Assembly (NCBI GenBank): GCA_021521415.1
Contig: JAIQDT010002839.1
Location: 124,001 to 188,000, forward strand
Reading direction: 5' to 3'
Length of the DNA stretch: 64,000 nucleotides
Source: Bidens hawaiensis
Lineage: Eukaryota; Streptophyta; Magnoliopsida; Asterales; Asteraceae
In this document: piece by piece, positions 1 to 12,215 of the stretch
Position numbering within the stretch: the stretch's first letter is position 1
How the letters are laid out: every line of letters starts with the position of its first letter
The notes under the pieces: model-generated
Databases searched by the model: none
What the model was told of the DNA's origin: nothing
Seen by the model: the letters and a program-made list of their open reading frames with translations, nothing else
Made by a program: the position numbers and the translations under genes

Positions 1-133
1 CTCTATGGTTATGCTATGAATGTGAACGGTTTAAGAACGCTTGCATACGCATAAATAGAAAGACTTGTCCACACCCACACATTTATTATTATGGTAAGTA
101 TAGAGTAAACTTTCTTTTAAATTGTTTATAAAC

Positions 134-748
134 TAGGGGTGAGCAAAAAACTGAAATAACCGAATCGAAACCGAATTAACCGCATCGAAAAAACTGAACC
201 GAAACATTTACCGACGGTTAATTTTTTGTTTTTTTGAAAAACCGAAATTTCGGTTTCGATTGGGTTATCCGTTTCTAAAAAACCGAAAAAAACTGAACCG
301 AACCAATCGATGATGATAAAGATTATCAAGATGATGAGGAATGGACTAAAATTTTAAGATAAATAAATAAGATGATGATGAAGATTGGGACTAAACTTTT
401 AATGATTTTTAATTTTTAAATTAATTTTATTTAGCAACTTTGTATTCGTATAGTTCCACGTAACGCAAGCCTATTTTTGTTTTTTAAATTCAATACATTG
501 TGGACTGTGGTACTCTAACACGTTCTTATACAAGCTTGAAATGCGTATTTTTATTTTTAATTTTTTTTTGCAATGTCAACACATAATTGAAAAACACCGA
601 AAATAACCCAACCGAAACCGAAATTAAACGAAAAACCAAAATACCGAAAACCAAATGGTTTGCATATTCAAATAACCGATTACTTCGGTTTCGGTTTGTG
701 TTTTGCCTAATAACCGAACCGAACCGAATCAAACCGTGCTCAACCCTA
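134..748. mobile_element. Non-autonomous hAT-type MITE, 615 bp
   Basis: The left end reads TAGGGGTGAGC and the right end is the reverse complement of TAGGGTTGAGC, so the termini are inverted repeats with one mismatch. The element is flanked by a perfect 8-bp direct repeat, TTATAAAC, at 126-133 and 749-756. An 8-bp duplication with a TAGGG-type end is characteristic of the hAT superfamily. The interior is AT-rich and full of degenerate ACCGAA / TTCGGT words. Short ORFs inside it are translations of this simple pattern, and no transposase is present. Confidence 0.8.
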
Positions 749-756
749 TTATAAAC

Positions 757-1234
757 TAGGGGTTTCTCCGTCTCGTTGTGCCTTGGGTTTTCATTCATTT
801 TGGATAGATATCATATAGCGCCTAAATCTAGTGTTAAACGACGTTTTTACATGTTATGTAGTTTATTGTTTATGTATTAGTGGTTTGATATAGAATTATA
901 TGAGCATTTAAATCATGTTGTACATTCTCTAATTAAGAAAGCTGTGTTTAGTAGTGGTAACTTTTAGTTACGTAAGGTAATATGTGGGTTTGGTAAGAAC
1001 TCAGTCTTGTTTGGTAAGACAAAATTTTGACAACAAAAAAGAGTTGGTCGCCCCGTCCAACAAAACCACCATTATATAGATAACTGCTCCTCCCCTTCTC
1101 CGTCTTTAAGGGTTTATTTTTGTTCCTTTTTTGTGTGTATAGGTGTCATATAGGTAATTATGTGTTATCTAGTTTTATTGGTCCAAGTTGCGGTCCGTGA
1201 TTGGGCCACATCAAGTTATGGTTTTTTAATTACA
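757..1234. other. AT-rich stretch, no gene seen
   Basis: No ORF with recognisable domains, no RNA gene and no clear repeat boundary is visible between the MITE and the degenerate repeat downstream. Confidence 0.4.
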
Positions 1235-1945
1235 GTACCATAATGAACGTAATTGAATTCGTGTCGACTCACCGTCACAATACTCGAGACCGACAACGCT
1301 CGGGTTTTACCCTCACCACCGCAACACCCAGGTTTTGCCGAACTTTATGTTTTAGTTCCGGTATCGTAACGAACGTAACTGAGACCGACCGAATTTGCAT
1401 CGACTCATCGCTGCAATGCCCAGAACCTACAACGCTCAGTTTTACCGACGGTCGAGTTTTACCGATGCCCCGGTTTTACTGACTCACTGTCGCCATGCCC
1501 GGGCCGACAACGCACAGGTTTTACAAGACCAAATAAATGTTGTTTTAAATACTTTTATTATTTTTTATATTTTAATCACTTTACAAGTTAATTTAAATAA
1601 TTTCTTTTATGGGTTTTAACACTTAGATTTTACCAATGTTGTATATACCGTACCATAACAAGCATAACCGAAACCGTTCGAATTTGCATTAACTCATCAC
1701 CACAACGTCGAAATTACCTACAATGCTCGGTTTTTACCTGCGCCCGAGTTTTAACGACCGAATATATGCCATTTTAAATATTTTATGTGTTTATATGCTA
1801 GCATTTTTATATGTGATTTGATGAATTTATTTTTTAGGTTTTAACGTTTGGGTTTCACCAACGTTGTTAAGACCGTAACGAATGTAATAGATACAAACCG
1901 AATTTGCGTCAACTCGCCATCATAATGCTAAGTTTTTACCTGCCA
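1235..1945. repeat. Degenerate four-copy repeat
   Basis: Four diverged copies of an approximately 70-90 bp module start near 1235, 1362, 1649 and 1871. Each runs from a CCGTAACGAACGTAA-like head, through a GAATTTGCATCGACTCATC-like middle, to a CTCGGTTTTACC-like tail. Spacing is irregular. The short ORFs here are products of the repeat and match no protein family I recognise. It could be a decayed transposon interior or satellite relic. Confidence 0.5.
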
Positions 1946-3489
1946 GGGTTTCGTCAGGGCTTGGGTTTACGGTGACATCTCGGATTTTTTCATATTCGTA
2001 TTTGTTTACCCGACTCGGGAATGTAATTCTAACCTTTTGTATTAATAAAAACTTGAATTTTATTTGGTTTTACCTATGCTATATTCTCACAACTTTCAAA
2101 CTCGTCAAACTATATTTAAAACCCCTTAAAATCGCTTAAAACGGCTAAAAATCGCATTTATAGAAGTACGAGAACTATTTTTTCCAAAAAACTAAAGAAA
2201 CTTAAGCCTCAAGATAAGTCATATGATATTATAACATGTCCATATTCATACCTCTAATATCAAAAATGAATTTTGATTATTAAAAGCTTGATTTAGTCAG
2301 TTATTGTTCGATTTACTTCCTAAACGAGCTTATTTACCAAATTAGCTTTCCATAAACGAATTTTGACTCTTATTATTATAACCTATCATAAAACCCTAAA
2401 CACATCTGCAAACCTTATCCTCCATCACCAATTTCGTGACTTGGTGCTTCCATCGATGAATTCTTTCAAGTTCTTCAATCTTCGGTTGACTTTGGTGCTT
2501 CAAGACCCTTTGACTCGTGTTTTTCTCATTGTTCCGTTCATCTTCCATGTAAGTTGTCTCCTGAGTTCTCATAGGTTTTTATCTAACTAACAAAAGTCCT
2601 CAATCAATTTCTTTAGATTGATGGGGTCTTGTTGGTCAATTGCTTTCGGGCCCATTTAAGGGTATAAAAGTCAATATTAATGATTTTTTAATTACTCTAT
2701 TTTCTGTTCGGAATTAGTGTTCGGGCCAGAAGACTTTTAGTTCTATCTTGAAATTTTGAGTATAGTGACGAAAACCTGACTTCCAACTCGCTATTCGGAT
2801 TCTGGTCAGTACCAGCTCGCTTATTTGCTGAAAATCTCATAACTGGAGTTCTAGACATCTGTTTGGATTGATTCCAATGGATATGTTCTCGGTTTTAATT
2901 GTAGTTTTTTATATCTTAGTTTCAGGTCTGTTCAGATTAATTCAGTCAACGCATTAAAGGATGGTTCACTCGTTTAATCGTATTTTATTCTTATTATATC
3001 GCAAACTAACTTAAATAATAAAGGTGAGAGATCATTCCCCTCATAATTTACCGCTTTTCATTGATTTTAGGGCCATATGCGTATTATCTCATATTTTTAT
3101 ATTATATATACTCAACTAGCACACGTAAATCTTGTGTGTTATCAATTAAATGATAATTGTTATATGCTTAACTGTTTACTTTATCGCATTCGGAGAGGTG
3201 CATCACAATCACATTAAAGTATGATCATATGCCGTCTTAGTAGCCAAAGCCATATTCGCATGGCGATGGTCAACCGACACCCACATTTGTATATGCTAGT
3301 CATAGTAGCCAATGTCCGATTCGCAAAGCAACAGTCAACTGACACAATTATTTGCTCATGGTTTGATTGATTTATACTCAAATTATTTGTTTGCTCATTT
3401 ATTATATATTATTATTAGTGTCAAAACTGATGACTATCTGTTAAGTCAGAAAATTTCTAAGGAAGATTGGAATCTTCTCAACTCCTCGG
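1946..3489. other. Repeat-derived intergenic DNA, no gene seen
   Basis: No convincing coding sequence is visible. Around 3240-3345 two diverged copies of a roughly 75-bp module (TAGCCAA...GATTCGCA...GTCAACTGACAC type) lie in tandem. The section near 2380-2600 (AAACCCTAAAC, pyrimidine-rich, then a possible splice donor) resembles a retrotransposon leader but has no supporting boundary. Confidence 0.35.
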
Positions 3490-4060
3490 AAAATGGCTAA
3501 GTATGAACTTCGAGCAAGCTTGGACCTTCGAGCATGAAAATTACTACCTCAAGCATGATCTCTTATGCTTGTAAGATTATTTTCTAGAATTCTTCTAAGT
3601 GTTGAAAGCTTCGAGCAAGCTACACTTCGTCAAGCAAGGATGTTCTTCATCAAGCATAGTTTGCTATCCGAGCAAACACTTGATCTATCCAGCTTAAACC
3701 AAGTTATACGAGCATCTTGGTGGGTCGAGCATGGATACTATAAAGGAAGACCTCAAGATGTTCAAAGTAAAAGCTTCGAGCATGGTTTAATCTCGAGCAA
3801 GTTTCAGTACCTGAGTATGTTGGAGTTGTTCACAATAAATCCTAAGGAAAGATTGAAGAGATCAAGAAGAACATGTTTGCTTGTGGGATCTATTCAAGCA
3901 AAGTTTGAATATGTTATGAAGATTGAAGTCTGCTGGAGTAGAATATTTTCTAAGTAAAGTTTGCTCGAAGACATGTTTCAAGCATACTCTGTATTACAAG
4001 GTCTGCTCGACAAGGATATATCTTACTCGAAGACCTGTTTTACACTTGTATTTATTTGTC
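3490..4060. repeat. Cluster of CGAGCA / CAAGCA words
   Basis: The words TCGAGCA, CGAGCAAG, TCAAGCA and close variants recur more than a dozen times in about 570 bp, with irregular spacing (for example near 3512, 3611, 3679 and 3776). A 130-codon ORF at 3565-3957 overlaps the cluster but shows no known domain and is probably fortuitous. Function unknown; a retrotransposon regulatory region is one possibility. Confidence 0.45.
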
Positions 4061-4076
4061 AATCATTATGTAACTA

Positions 4077-4549
4077 GATTTTATCCCCCGTATTACGGGG
4101 TTGTTTTACATTATTCGTTTTTAATATTTATATATTTATATTTGGATTTTAGTTTTATTTATTGTAAGAAAGTTAATAATTAATATACTTGAGGTTTGAG
4201 ATAAAATGGTTTCACAAATAAATGATATGTGATAATCCGGTTTAAAAGCTATCTGGGTTTGGTGATACCCATTACCCGTTTATTTTTTTATTATAAAATT
4301 GTTTCTTAATTATAAATATTTCCTTTTTTTTAAATAAAATAGGATATTAATTTTTAGTATATTCCTATTTTATAGGATTTTCATATCAAATATTTGATGA
4401 GATTATTTTTTAATTTAATGAGATGTTATAACACGTTTAAGAGCTATCTGGGTTTGGTGAGACCCATACCCATGAATTTGGGTTAAATCAATGAGAGACC
4501 TCCATTTAAAAATTAAGAAATCTGGTGGCTTCCATAAAAAGGGGGAGTG
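4077..4549. repeat. Interspersed repeat X, left part (split by Copia)
   Basis: This begins with a near-palindrome around CCCCCGTATTACGGGG and carries paired blocks of the type GTTTAAAAGCTATCTGGG. The same sequence occurs as a longer dimer at 26041-26995. It stops at the Copia insertion and resumes at 13202. Positions 4545-4549 (GAGTG) are the left target-site duplication of that insertion. The class of X is not assigned. Confidence 0.65.
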
Positions 4550-4959
4550 TGTAAGTCCCGAATCTGGATCACTACAATTATGATATCAACAATCTAGGTG
4601 TTGGTGCGGAATTCCAACACTTGATGATTCAAGAACACAAACACTAGTACCAAGAACTTGCTACAAAACACACGTTAATATTAACGTCGAGTGCTTAAGC
4701 ACTATTAATACAATACTCGTCTATGAAACTAAATGGCCAAGAACCTCAGTGAATGAACAACCCAACTGATGACCCACTCACGAACCAACAGGCAACCCTA
4801 CAAATGTAAACATACATCCTATATATAGACTACCAACCTAGGCCCAAAACAAAGTAAAACCCACCAAAATCAATAGATTTCGGTTAACACATAAATGCCC
4901 AACTAAGCCCAATCTAAGTTTAACAATACCAAGCATAAACAACAAAATATAGCCCAACA
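4550..4959 (-). repeat. 3' LTR of the minus-strand Copia
   Basis: A 410-bp terminal repeat with TG...CA ends, matching 12793-13201 along its length. The polypurine tract lies directly inside it. Confidence 0.85.
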
Positions 4960-4973
4960 ATCTCCCCCTTGGT
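4960..4973 (-). other. Polypurine tract of the Copia
   Basis: On the minus strand this reads CCAAGGGGGAGAT, directly abutting the 3' LTR. This is the usual place and composition of the plus-strand primer of plant Copia elements. Confidence 0.75.
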
Positions 4974-4986
4974 TTATTGCTTGATT

Positions 4987-5436
4987 TTAGTCATGCTCGA
5001 AGATATCTTCAAAACTCTGTTCTTGAGTTTGTTTAGTAGCATGAGATAGGCCTTGAGCTTTCTGAGCTTCAATAGTGACGGGCTCAGCAACAGTTGGTTG
5101 AGTAGTTGGTATCACATCACTAGCCAACACGCCCGGTCTCGGATCTTTCTTTCGTCGTTTGCGTAGAATAAGATCGGTGGCTGGCTCTTTGTCAATATCA
5201 TCTTCAACATGTGTCGCAGTGACTGATTGAGGAGGTTTCAATGCAGTCAACAGGAGCTTTTTCTTGAACGCTTCGAACTCTTTAACTTGTTCAGCAGTAG
5301 GTACTGACTGTTGTACCTTTGAGGAGGAACCATATGTTTCTCAGCTACAGCTGCACCAACAGCATCAACATCTGCCTCGATCTCAGCAAATCTTCCAAAC
5401 ATGACCAACGGATGAAGGACCTTAATAAACCACTGA
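4987..5436 (-). pseudogene. Degenerate 3' ORF of the Copia
   Basis: A minus-strand reading frame of 87 codons (5250 to 4987) is rich in charged residues and has no recognised domain. It can be extended upstream with frame changes to the edge of the nested LTR at 5437, through a sequence encoding FGRFAEIEADVDAVG-like and AEQVKEFEAFKKKLL-like segments. An extra ORF between pol and the 3' LTR occurs in SIRE-type Copia elements, but I cannot show homology to an envelope-like protein. Confidence 0.4.
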
Positions 5437-8400
5437 TGTCACACCCCGACTAGCACAATGCGGAAGCGTAAAACGGGAATGTAACAGACACCTCTGATAT
5501 CAACACATTGTTTATAAAGAAACATTACAAACTAATTTACAATATATTACATTTCTTCGTTCTATCATTGTTTTACAGTCTAGGCGATACAAACAAAACT
5601 AGTTCGTTAACTATACATTCTTACTACTATCGCCCTTGCTTCTATTCACATAGCATCAACCACACACCTCAGGCAAGTAACAGATCACCAAATCATACTA
5701 ATTTAGGTACACCTGAAAAGCAGTTTTAAAACGGGTCAACTACTAAAGTTGGTGAGTTTCACGAGTTTCAAGAAATCAGTAATGAGTATTCACAAGTCAA
5801 CACTTGTAATCATGAAATAAGTATGTATGTATGTATGTAAATGATGTAATTATGCTAAGCTACAGTGAAGCCTTGAGTGTATGTGCTGCGTGCATCCATT
5901 TCCCATGCTCCATCAACCACTGTGGCCCCTTTCCGCCCACAACATGCCCCGGTAGCTATGTCTAACACTACATAGCCTGTTTGTATAAATATGGTCATGT
6001 GCAAACGGCGCTATGTGACACGGCAACCAGGCCGATTCCGTTTGGTTTGTCAAACCAATAGTACTATTCACAAGCCACCGGCTCGAAGTTAATCACTGTG
6101 ATCGTGGGGACTTTCGTGTGTTAGCACTTAGATAATTCACATCAATACATGTTTCAGGTATGTATATGTAATCAAACATGTTTTTCACCCCAAAAGTTCG
6201 TAAAACAGTTTAAAAGTGGGGTCATGAAACTTACGGTTTAGTAGATATTCAGTACTGTATCAGCTCATGGTTTGTTCGGTCCGCTATCAGTAGTTCCTAT
6301 AATCAATATTATAATAACATTAATATTTTAATATTATTATAATCTCAGTACTAATCTGGGTGTAGCTGGAACGCCCAGAAAGTGGCAATAGGCTTAGGTT
6401 GTGATGTTATTCAATGTCTAATACTTAGAACTGAACTTGGCTCAGATTCTCGTTTTCCCAGCTGGGCCAAGTTGTTCGTTTACGCGTTCAGAAAACAGTT
6501 ATGGGAAAATAAGCTTGGTTAAATGTATTGGTTAATAAAATGATTAAGTTATAAAGAAGGATCACATACTGGGGTCCCGGATTAGCCACGGGGCCCGTTT
6601 CCGTTTATTCAGTTTGATTTGAGAAGAAACGCACACAATCCACCCGGATTGTCCAGGTTTCTCATAGAAAAGTTCATTTTCACTTAATTAGTCCAAAAAA
6701 ATATGATTTTTGATCACTCTTGGTGTTTTGATATTCCCGCAGGTTCGTTAGTCACAAACTTGCCAGTTTTTATAAAACTTGAATTTGTTTAATATTCAAA
6801 TTAGCATAACTAATTAACCGTTAATCATTAAATTATGAAAATTTAACCACTTATCAATTAAAATATGTAGATTTTTTTAAAAATATTTCTGGAATTTATT
6901 TACTGATTTATTAATTTATAAAAATTTATTTTATCAGCTATATTTCGCCTGAAAATCGTCTGTTTACCCCAAACAATTTCCAAAAATTCCACAAAAATTC
7001 CTGAATGCTCAAATCATGTCCCAAATCAATCTGTATCAATTACAAATTGTAAAAAGTTCATGCAATATTCTTTTCGGCCCAAATTTGGCTATAAAAATTC
7101 ACAAGAACGCATATAAACAAAATACCATTAAACTTCTCCAAATGATCCCAAAATTCATATGTGATCAAAATACATCATATCTGAGTTCCCAGAAAATTTT
7201 CATAATTTTTGAAGTATTTTAGCTATTTTTCCTAAATAAACGTCCCAATTCGGTAATAAATTCGCCAAATATTCTCGGATGGTCGAAAAATTACCAAATT
7301 TAAACAGCGACTCATTGACAGGTCCCTAATATCCCTGAAAAATTTCAAGTCCTAACAATATTCACATCACAACCTTAACCTAAATAGTCCGTAAGCGAGT
7401 GTTTCGGCATTACCTTAGCGGGTTTGGCTCGTTTCCGACTTTTTAATCAAGTTTTCAGGTTTTTTTGCTTCTAAGAAAGCTATGTACAAGTCCTATATCA
7501 CAAACCAAGCAATTTTTCATCAACATAACAGCCCTTAACTTAGGGTTTCGGCTAGTGCACAAAAATGAACTTTTGAACCGTAAAAACGCCGTTTCAACCC
7601 TTTAATCCGTGTTTATGGCCAAAAAAAACTATCAAAACAGGTTCCTTACCGTGTTTATGATCAAAAAATGTTTATGGACCATTTTTAGGATTTTTACACG
7701 GTTAGGAATGATTTTTAGTAACCAAGACATGTTTTTATGGTATTAATCAAGGTTAAACAAGTACAAAAGCTACTTATTTAAGCTCCTTACCTTAGGGTTT
7801 GAAGGTTTTCTGGAAAATCAGCTTGCAGCTGCTTGGACCTCAGTTTTTATAAACCAAAATGAATAACCAAGCTTGTAAAACAAGTTTTATAAAAAGAATG
7901 GGGGGTGGGTTAGGCTGGCCGATCGGAAGAAAGATTGGGCCCATGATGGGCTGTTTTGGCCCAATGATCTGGTTTCTCAAGCCCAAATACGAAAAGCCCG
8001 GTCCAAATTTAGTTCAGGTTCGGTTTTTGGCGCGAAAAACTTATCCGCGTTAAACAGCGCGAAAACGAGTGTTTTTCGGCTAGTTTTGTGTAAAATTATA
8101 AAAACATACTATATGTTTGTAAAAATCAAAAATATTTTCACGGATCGCTTAAAACATTTAAAATAAGTGTTTGGTAAGTCTTTTTCAGCTTAACGGATGA
8201 TACAATGCTTGGTTTGTAACTATCTTTTGCGTTTAAATCTATAGCGGGTAGTTAAACGAGCATATTTTCGTTTAACTTGTTTGCTATCAAACTAAGGCCA
8301 TATTTCTAATGTTTTAGCTTGTATTAAACGTATATCACTTATAGATGGTCCCCCAAGATATCTGGGTCATAACCCGACCCGTTCGGTTAATCGTTCGTTT

Positions 8401-8477
8401 GTTACGCAAAAGGCGTTTATTTGCTTAATCGGTAAATACGTACTGAGGTGTACCTTTGTTTTGGCTCAAATGTCACA
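5437..8477 (-). mobile_element. Nested solo LTR of a Gypsy element, 3041 bp
   Basis: Plus-strand ends are TGTCACACCCC and AATGTCACA, giving TG...CA termini. Perfect 5-bp target duplications, ACTGA, lie at 5432-5436 and 8478-8482. No internal coding region is present, so this is a single LTR left by LTR-LTR recombination. Minus-strand reading is favoured because the terminus then ends GTCGGGGTGTGACA and a TATA box is correctly placed. The length and end sequence fit large-LTR chromovirus (Tekay-like) elements; the lineage is inferred. Confidence 0.8.
7844..7854 (-). promoter_or_regulatory. TATA box of the solo Gypsy LTR
   Basis: The minus strand reads GGTTTATAAAAACTG. About 60 bases downstream is a splice-donor-like AAGGTAAGGAGC (plus strand near 7782-7792), consistent with a transcribed leader. 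Confidence 0.5.
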
Positions 8478-8482
8478 ACTGA

Positions 8483-10139
8483 CTCCCTTCCAAACATAAT
8501 CAAATATGCAAACAAAACCTTTTGAACTTCTGAGATACCCATCTAGGCCGAGAACCAGGATGGGCCGAGAACACCATTAACACAAACAACTTGGACCAAA
8601 GATGACTCGAACAATAACACAAATATTATGGACACATTCGGCCCAATTGAATGGCCCACGACATTGTTTGCAACCGTCAAATTTCATGATCTAAAAAATA
8701 ATCCCGATTCATTTGAAAACGATTTCTTAAGACATTTGTTTCGACACGAGTAAACATGAGGTAAAAACTAAAAATTAAAAATAAAATAAAATTAGAATAA
8801 AAACTAAACTAAAACAAAATTTACCTATCCAGTCTTTAGAAAATCAACGTATATTGGGATCAAATTTCATCTATTTAAAAACGAACCACCTTTTTATGAA
8901 AAGATCCGAACATGAAATCATATTGATTAAGGCATTTTCTCAATGATTCATTTTCAGCATTATTGTGACATAGTGAAAAGGTTGATAGCGGGTAATTTTC
9001 ATGATTTTCATTGCGATAGTGATATGATTAGATTCAGTTAGGAATAAGACTTACATGGACATCACTTATGGACCTCTGATGCCCCTTATCTATTCTCAAG
9101 GCGTATTTGGCTTTCCCCAGATCACCCCAATTTGACTCCAACCTCTTAGTACTTGATCAAAATACTTTTCTTTGTATAAAACGATTTTAAGCTTTAAGGT
9201 TCAACGTTGGACTTACATGCCATCCGGACTTACAAGCCTTACATTCAGGGTGTTTAGGACTTATTTTAGTGCCCCACCCCTGTAGTTCCCTGAGACCCCT
9301 TTAAGCTTTTAGAAAACAATTTTAATGATAAATTATAAATTTTTTTTTTTGGTGATCAAGATACTAACGGGCTCGTGTATGACTGGGTACTTGCTTTTCT
9401 GCCTATCATTCGGAGAGATGTATCTAGAGACATGCAAATATCTTCAAAATGACTCTCCACAATAAATTTAGCAGATTTAGTTTATATCACTTCAAACTTT
9501 TAATTATCATGAAAAGCTTCCACACACATTAATAACTAATCAAAAGCCTTTTTAGCCTAATAACTTCACACGTTAGGCATTCAAAATCAATTTATCTATC
9601 ATTTCTCAAAGGTTGAATCAATTTTTATTTAAAAATACTTTAAGCTATCTGAAAAGCTTTTAGCTGAATAACAATATCACTTCCCTGATGATATTCCGAA
9701 GACGATTTAAATCCAATCACCCTAGCTGCTTTCAGTTTTCAGGTGAATAGCTATCCTATGTGTCTACAGGTAGACAATAGGACCAAACACATAATAAAAT
9801 GTGTCCTTCAAACTTTAGATGGCCGACATAATTTTCAATGAAATAACTTAAACCGATAGTTAAACCAAAAAATAATTTTTTTATGTATGTTCAGTTGCCC
9901 CGGTCACTTTCAGTCCTAAGGTTAATGGCTATCCCGTGAGTCAAGAATTGATGACAGGACCAAACATATGAAATATGTCCGTTAAACTTGAGTAACCGGC
10001 ATGATTTTCAGCAAGAGAACAAAACGTTTTTGATTTTTTTATTTTTATTTTCATTTTTTTATTTTTATTAAGCACACACACACACTCTCTCTCTCTCTTT
10101 TTGTATTTTTCTTTTTCTCCCCCTAAATTTGTACAGAAA
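8483..10139 (-). other. Copia 3' non-coding or decayed region
   Basis: This lies between the solo LTR and the RNase H remnant. No intact ORF is present. Two diverged copies of a roughly 90-bp module (TTTCAG...AGGT.AATGGCTATCC...GACAGGACCAAACA type) occur near 9731-9830 and 9907-10012. A CA/CT microsatellite sits at about 10072-10100. Confidence 0.45.
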
Positions 10140-10560
10140 TTATGTACACAATTTAAACCTTAAAAATACTCGGTCTTCAAAACGTAACATCTTAAGAAAC
10201 CCTACAAGCACATTGAATCTGGCTGTTCCGACCGGTTTCGTAAAAAGGTCCGCCACATTATTATCAGTGTGGACCTGTTCAAGATGGAATAGTTTCCGGT
10301 CATAACAGTCATGAATAAAATGAATTTTGATATCGATGTGTTTGGATTTAGAATGCTGAACCGGTTTTTAATAATGACAATGGCAGCATCATTTTCACAG
10401 AAAATAGAAGTAAAGAAATTTCAAACCATGATCCAGCAATTGATGTTGCATTCAGATGACATGTGAACAGCAGGCAGAAGCAACATCATTCGCCTCGGCA
10501 GTCGAAGTGGACACCGTTTGTTGTTTCTTGCACTGCCATGAAATGAGTCGATCACCCAAT
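10140..10560 (-). pseudogene. Copia RNase H remnant
   Basis: Minus-strand translation with frame changes gives SWQCKKQQTVSTSTAEA, then a KHIDIKIHFIHD-like segment and HTDNNVADLFTKPVG. These are hallmark motifs of the Copia RNase H C-terminus. Stops and frameshifts interrupt it. It joins directly to the protease remnant at about 10560, so integrase and reverse transcriptase have been deleted. Confidence 0.7.
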
Positions 10561-10724
10561 CAAAGTACCCTTCTCTCCTCCCGCTAAGGAAACATACCCT
10601 CCATTAAAAATTTGAACGTCATGTAGTTGAGAGATGTCTCCTATCATGTGCCTGGAATAAACACTATCAACATACCATGGTCTGATGATATTCCTCCATA
10701 GTTGTTCCTGCACGATGTGCGAGA
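10561..10724 (-). pseudogene. Copia aspartic protease remnant
   Basis: The minus strand encodes WYVDSVYSRHMIGD followed by a GGYVSLAGGEKG-like segment, matching the start of Copia protease. The usual catalytic DSG reads DSV here. The domain is cut after the VSLAGGEKG block by the deletion that brings in RNase H. Confidence 0.6.
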
Positions 10725-12185
10725 TTAGTTAGTCTTAGGTACCCAGTCCATAGTCGTTCTGGGTAAACCTGACTTGTTCAAACGTGTCACGGGTTGCCAT
10801 GACATGTCTTCCCGATTATCAAAAATCGAACAGGAAGACTTTGATGACTTTTTCACCAGAGATTTAGGCAACCATCTGTATTTGGGTTTTAAAACTTTAT
10901 TTTTTGAACAGACAATTGGCTTTGTCTCCGGTTTGCGGACGGAATGCACATTTGACTTTGACTTTCTAACCGATTTCGATTCTGAGGCCCACTTTGGTCT
11001 TAGAGCCAAAACAGAGTTCCCGTTTCGCTTTTGAACCGTAATAGGCTTGGTCTGATGGGAACTTGACCTATCAGCCTTGTTTCTCCTCCAATCGCCGTTA
11101 GAGGATCTTGCCTTATAATACCTCGTTTTATTTGAGTTAAAGTTCTTGTAGGTATTTTGAGGCATGGTGTGATGGTGTCTGTAATATGGAACATAAAGGA
11201 GACAAGAACAATTTCTAGCAATGTAACCGGGAATGCCACAGTTGAAACAGGTTTGCCTTTTAACGAAAAAATCGTTGTGGCCGATTCCCGATCTTGCTCT
11301 GTTGTGTGAGCTTGTTTGTCTTCCTTTGGATTCACAGTGGTGAGTACATGAACATCTTTCTTTAACAAACTTAGGTGAAAAAAGTTTATTTGGATTTTTA
11401 ATTTCATCAAGTTTGTTGCTCTTTGTAACGGAGCCCACACAGACATCTGCAGTAATAGAGTTCAAAACTGGCAAATTTAAAGAAGCATGAGAGTCAAAGT
11501 CTTTGTTATTCAAAAAATACGAATCATCATCCTCATCAGTCCATTCCTCAATAATTACTTCATCTGCGCATGAAGTAAACACATTAGAATCGTTCACCCT
11601 GATTGTTGATTCAGTTGCCGTGACTGAACCAACCTTACCCTTGTCATTTGCAGTTGACTTACCATACTGCATGCACTTTTCTTTTTCTTCTTGTTTTTTG
11701 GTGATAGGAAGTTGAACATAGTTATCATTGTAAGGTGGGGGCACCTGATTATAACCTATACCCCTACCTTCGTTTTCCTTCCACCATAGCTAATTATCAA
11801 TCATTGAACTAACTATTTTACTAGAACCCTCGAACTTTTTGAAATCAAGTTCAGCTCTTTCAAATTTAGCATTTAAATTCAAAATTTCTATTTTGGAGGC
11901 TTCCAGTTTAGCGGTTAATTCAGCAATTTCCTGCTTGGCATCTAGGTGGTGACAACATTTTATGCTGAATTCAGACTTAAGCTTAGAAAAATCCTTTTTA
12001 TTTGCTTCTATTTTATCTAAGAAGGCTTTTTTATTTTTCTTAAGTTTAAAATTTTCGGATTTCACTCTTTCCATATCTCTAAGCAAGTTATCATTGTGGA
12101 GTTTGTATAGATTAATTTTATCCACACAATCTTGAGAACATGGTTGAAAATTTACCTCAGAGGATTTGGTGGTGGTGAAGGCCAT
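10725..12185 (-). pseudogene. Copia gag with one internal stop
   Basis: A single minus-strand frame of 487 codons runs from the ATG at 12183-12185 to the stop at 10725, broken only by a TAG at 11790-11792. The N-terminal 130 residues are a lysine/glutamate-rich coiled coil (EIAELTAKLEASKIEILN-like). After the stop follow GIGYNQVPPPYNDNY, a basic region, and one zinc knuckle reading CFNCGIPGYIARNC. In that knuckle the histidine of the CCHC motif is replaced by tyrosine. The frame ends WVPKTN. The family role is to package the element's RNA and form the particle. The nonsense codon and lost metal ligand indicate a dead copy. Confidence 0.75.
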
Positions 12186-12215
12186 GAACTTACCTCGAAT
12201 GACTGGCCCAACGAA

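Noticed and set aside
126..798. Minus-strand ORFs at 126-329 and 526-798
   Set aside because: They translate the ACCGAA/TTCGGT simple pattern of the MITE and show no domain.
10774..11715. Plus-strand ORFs opposite the Copia gag
   Set aside because: They are antisense shadows of the minus-strand gag, which has the zinc knuckle and coiled coil.
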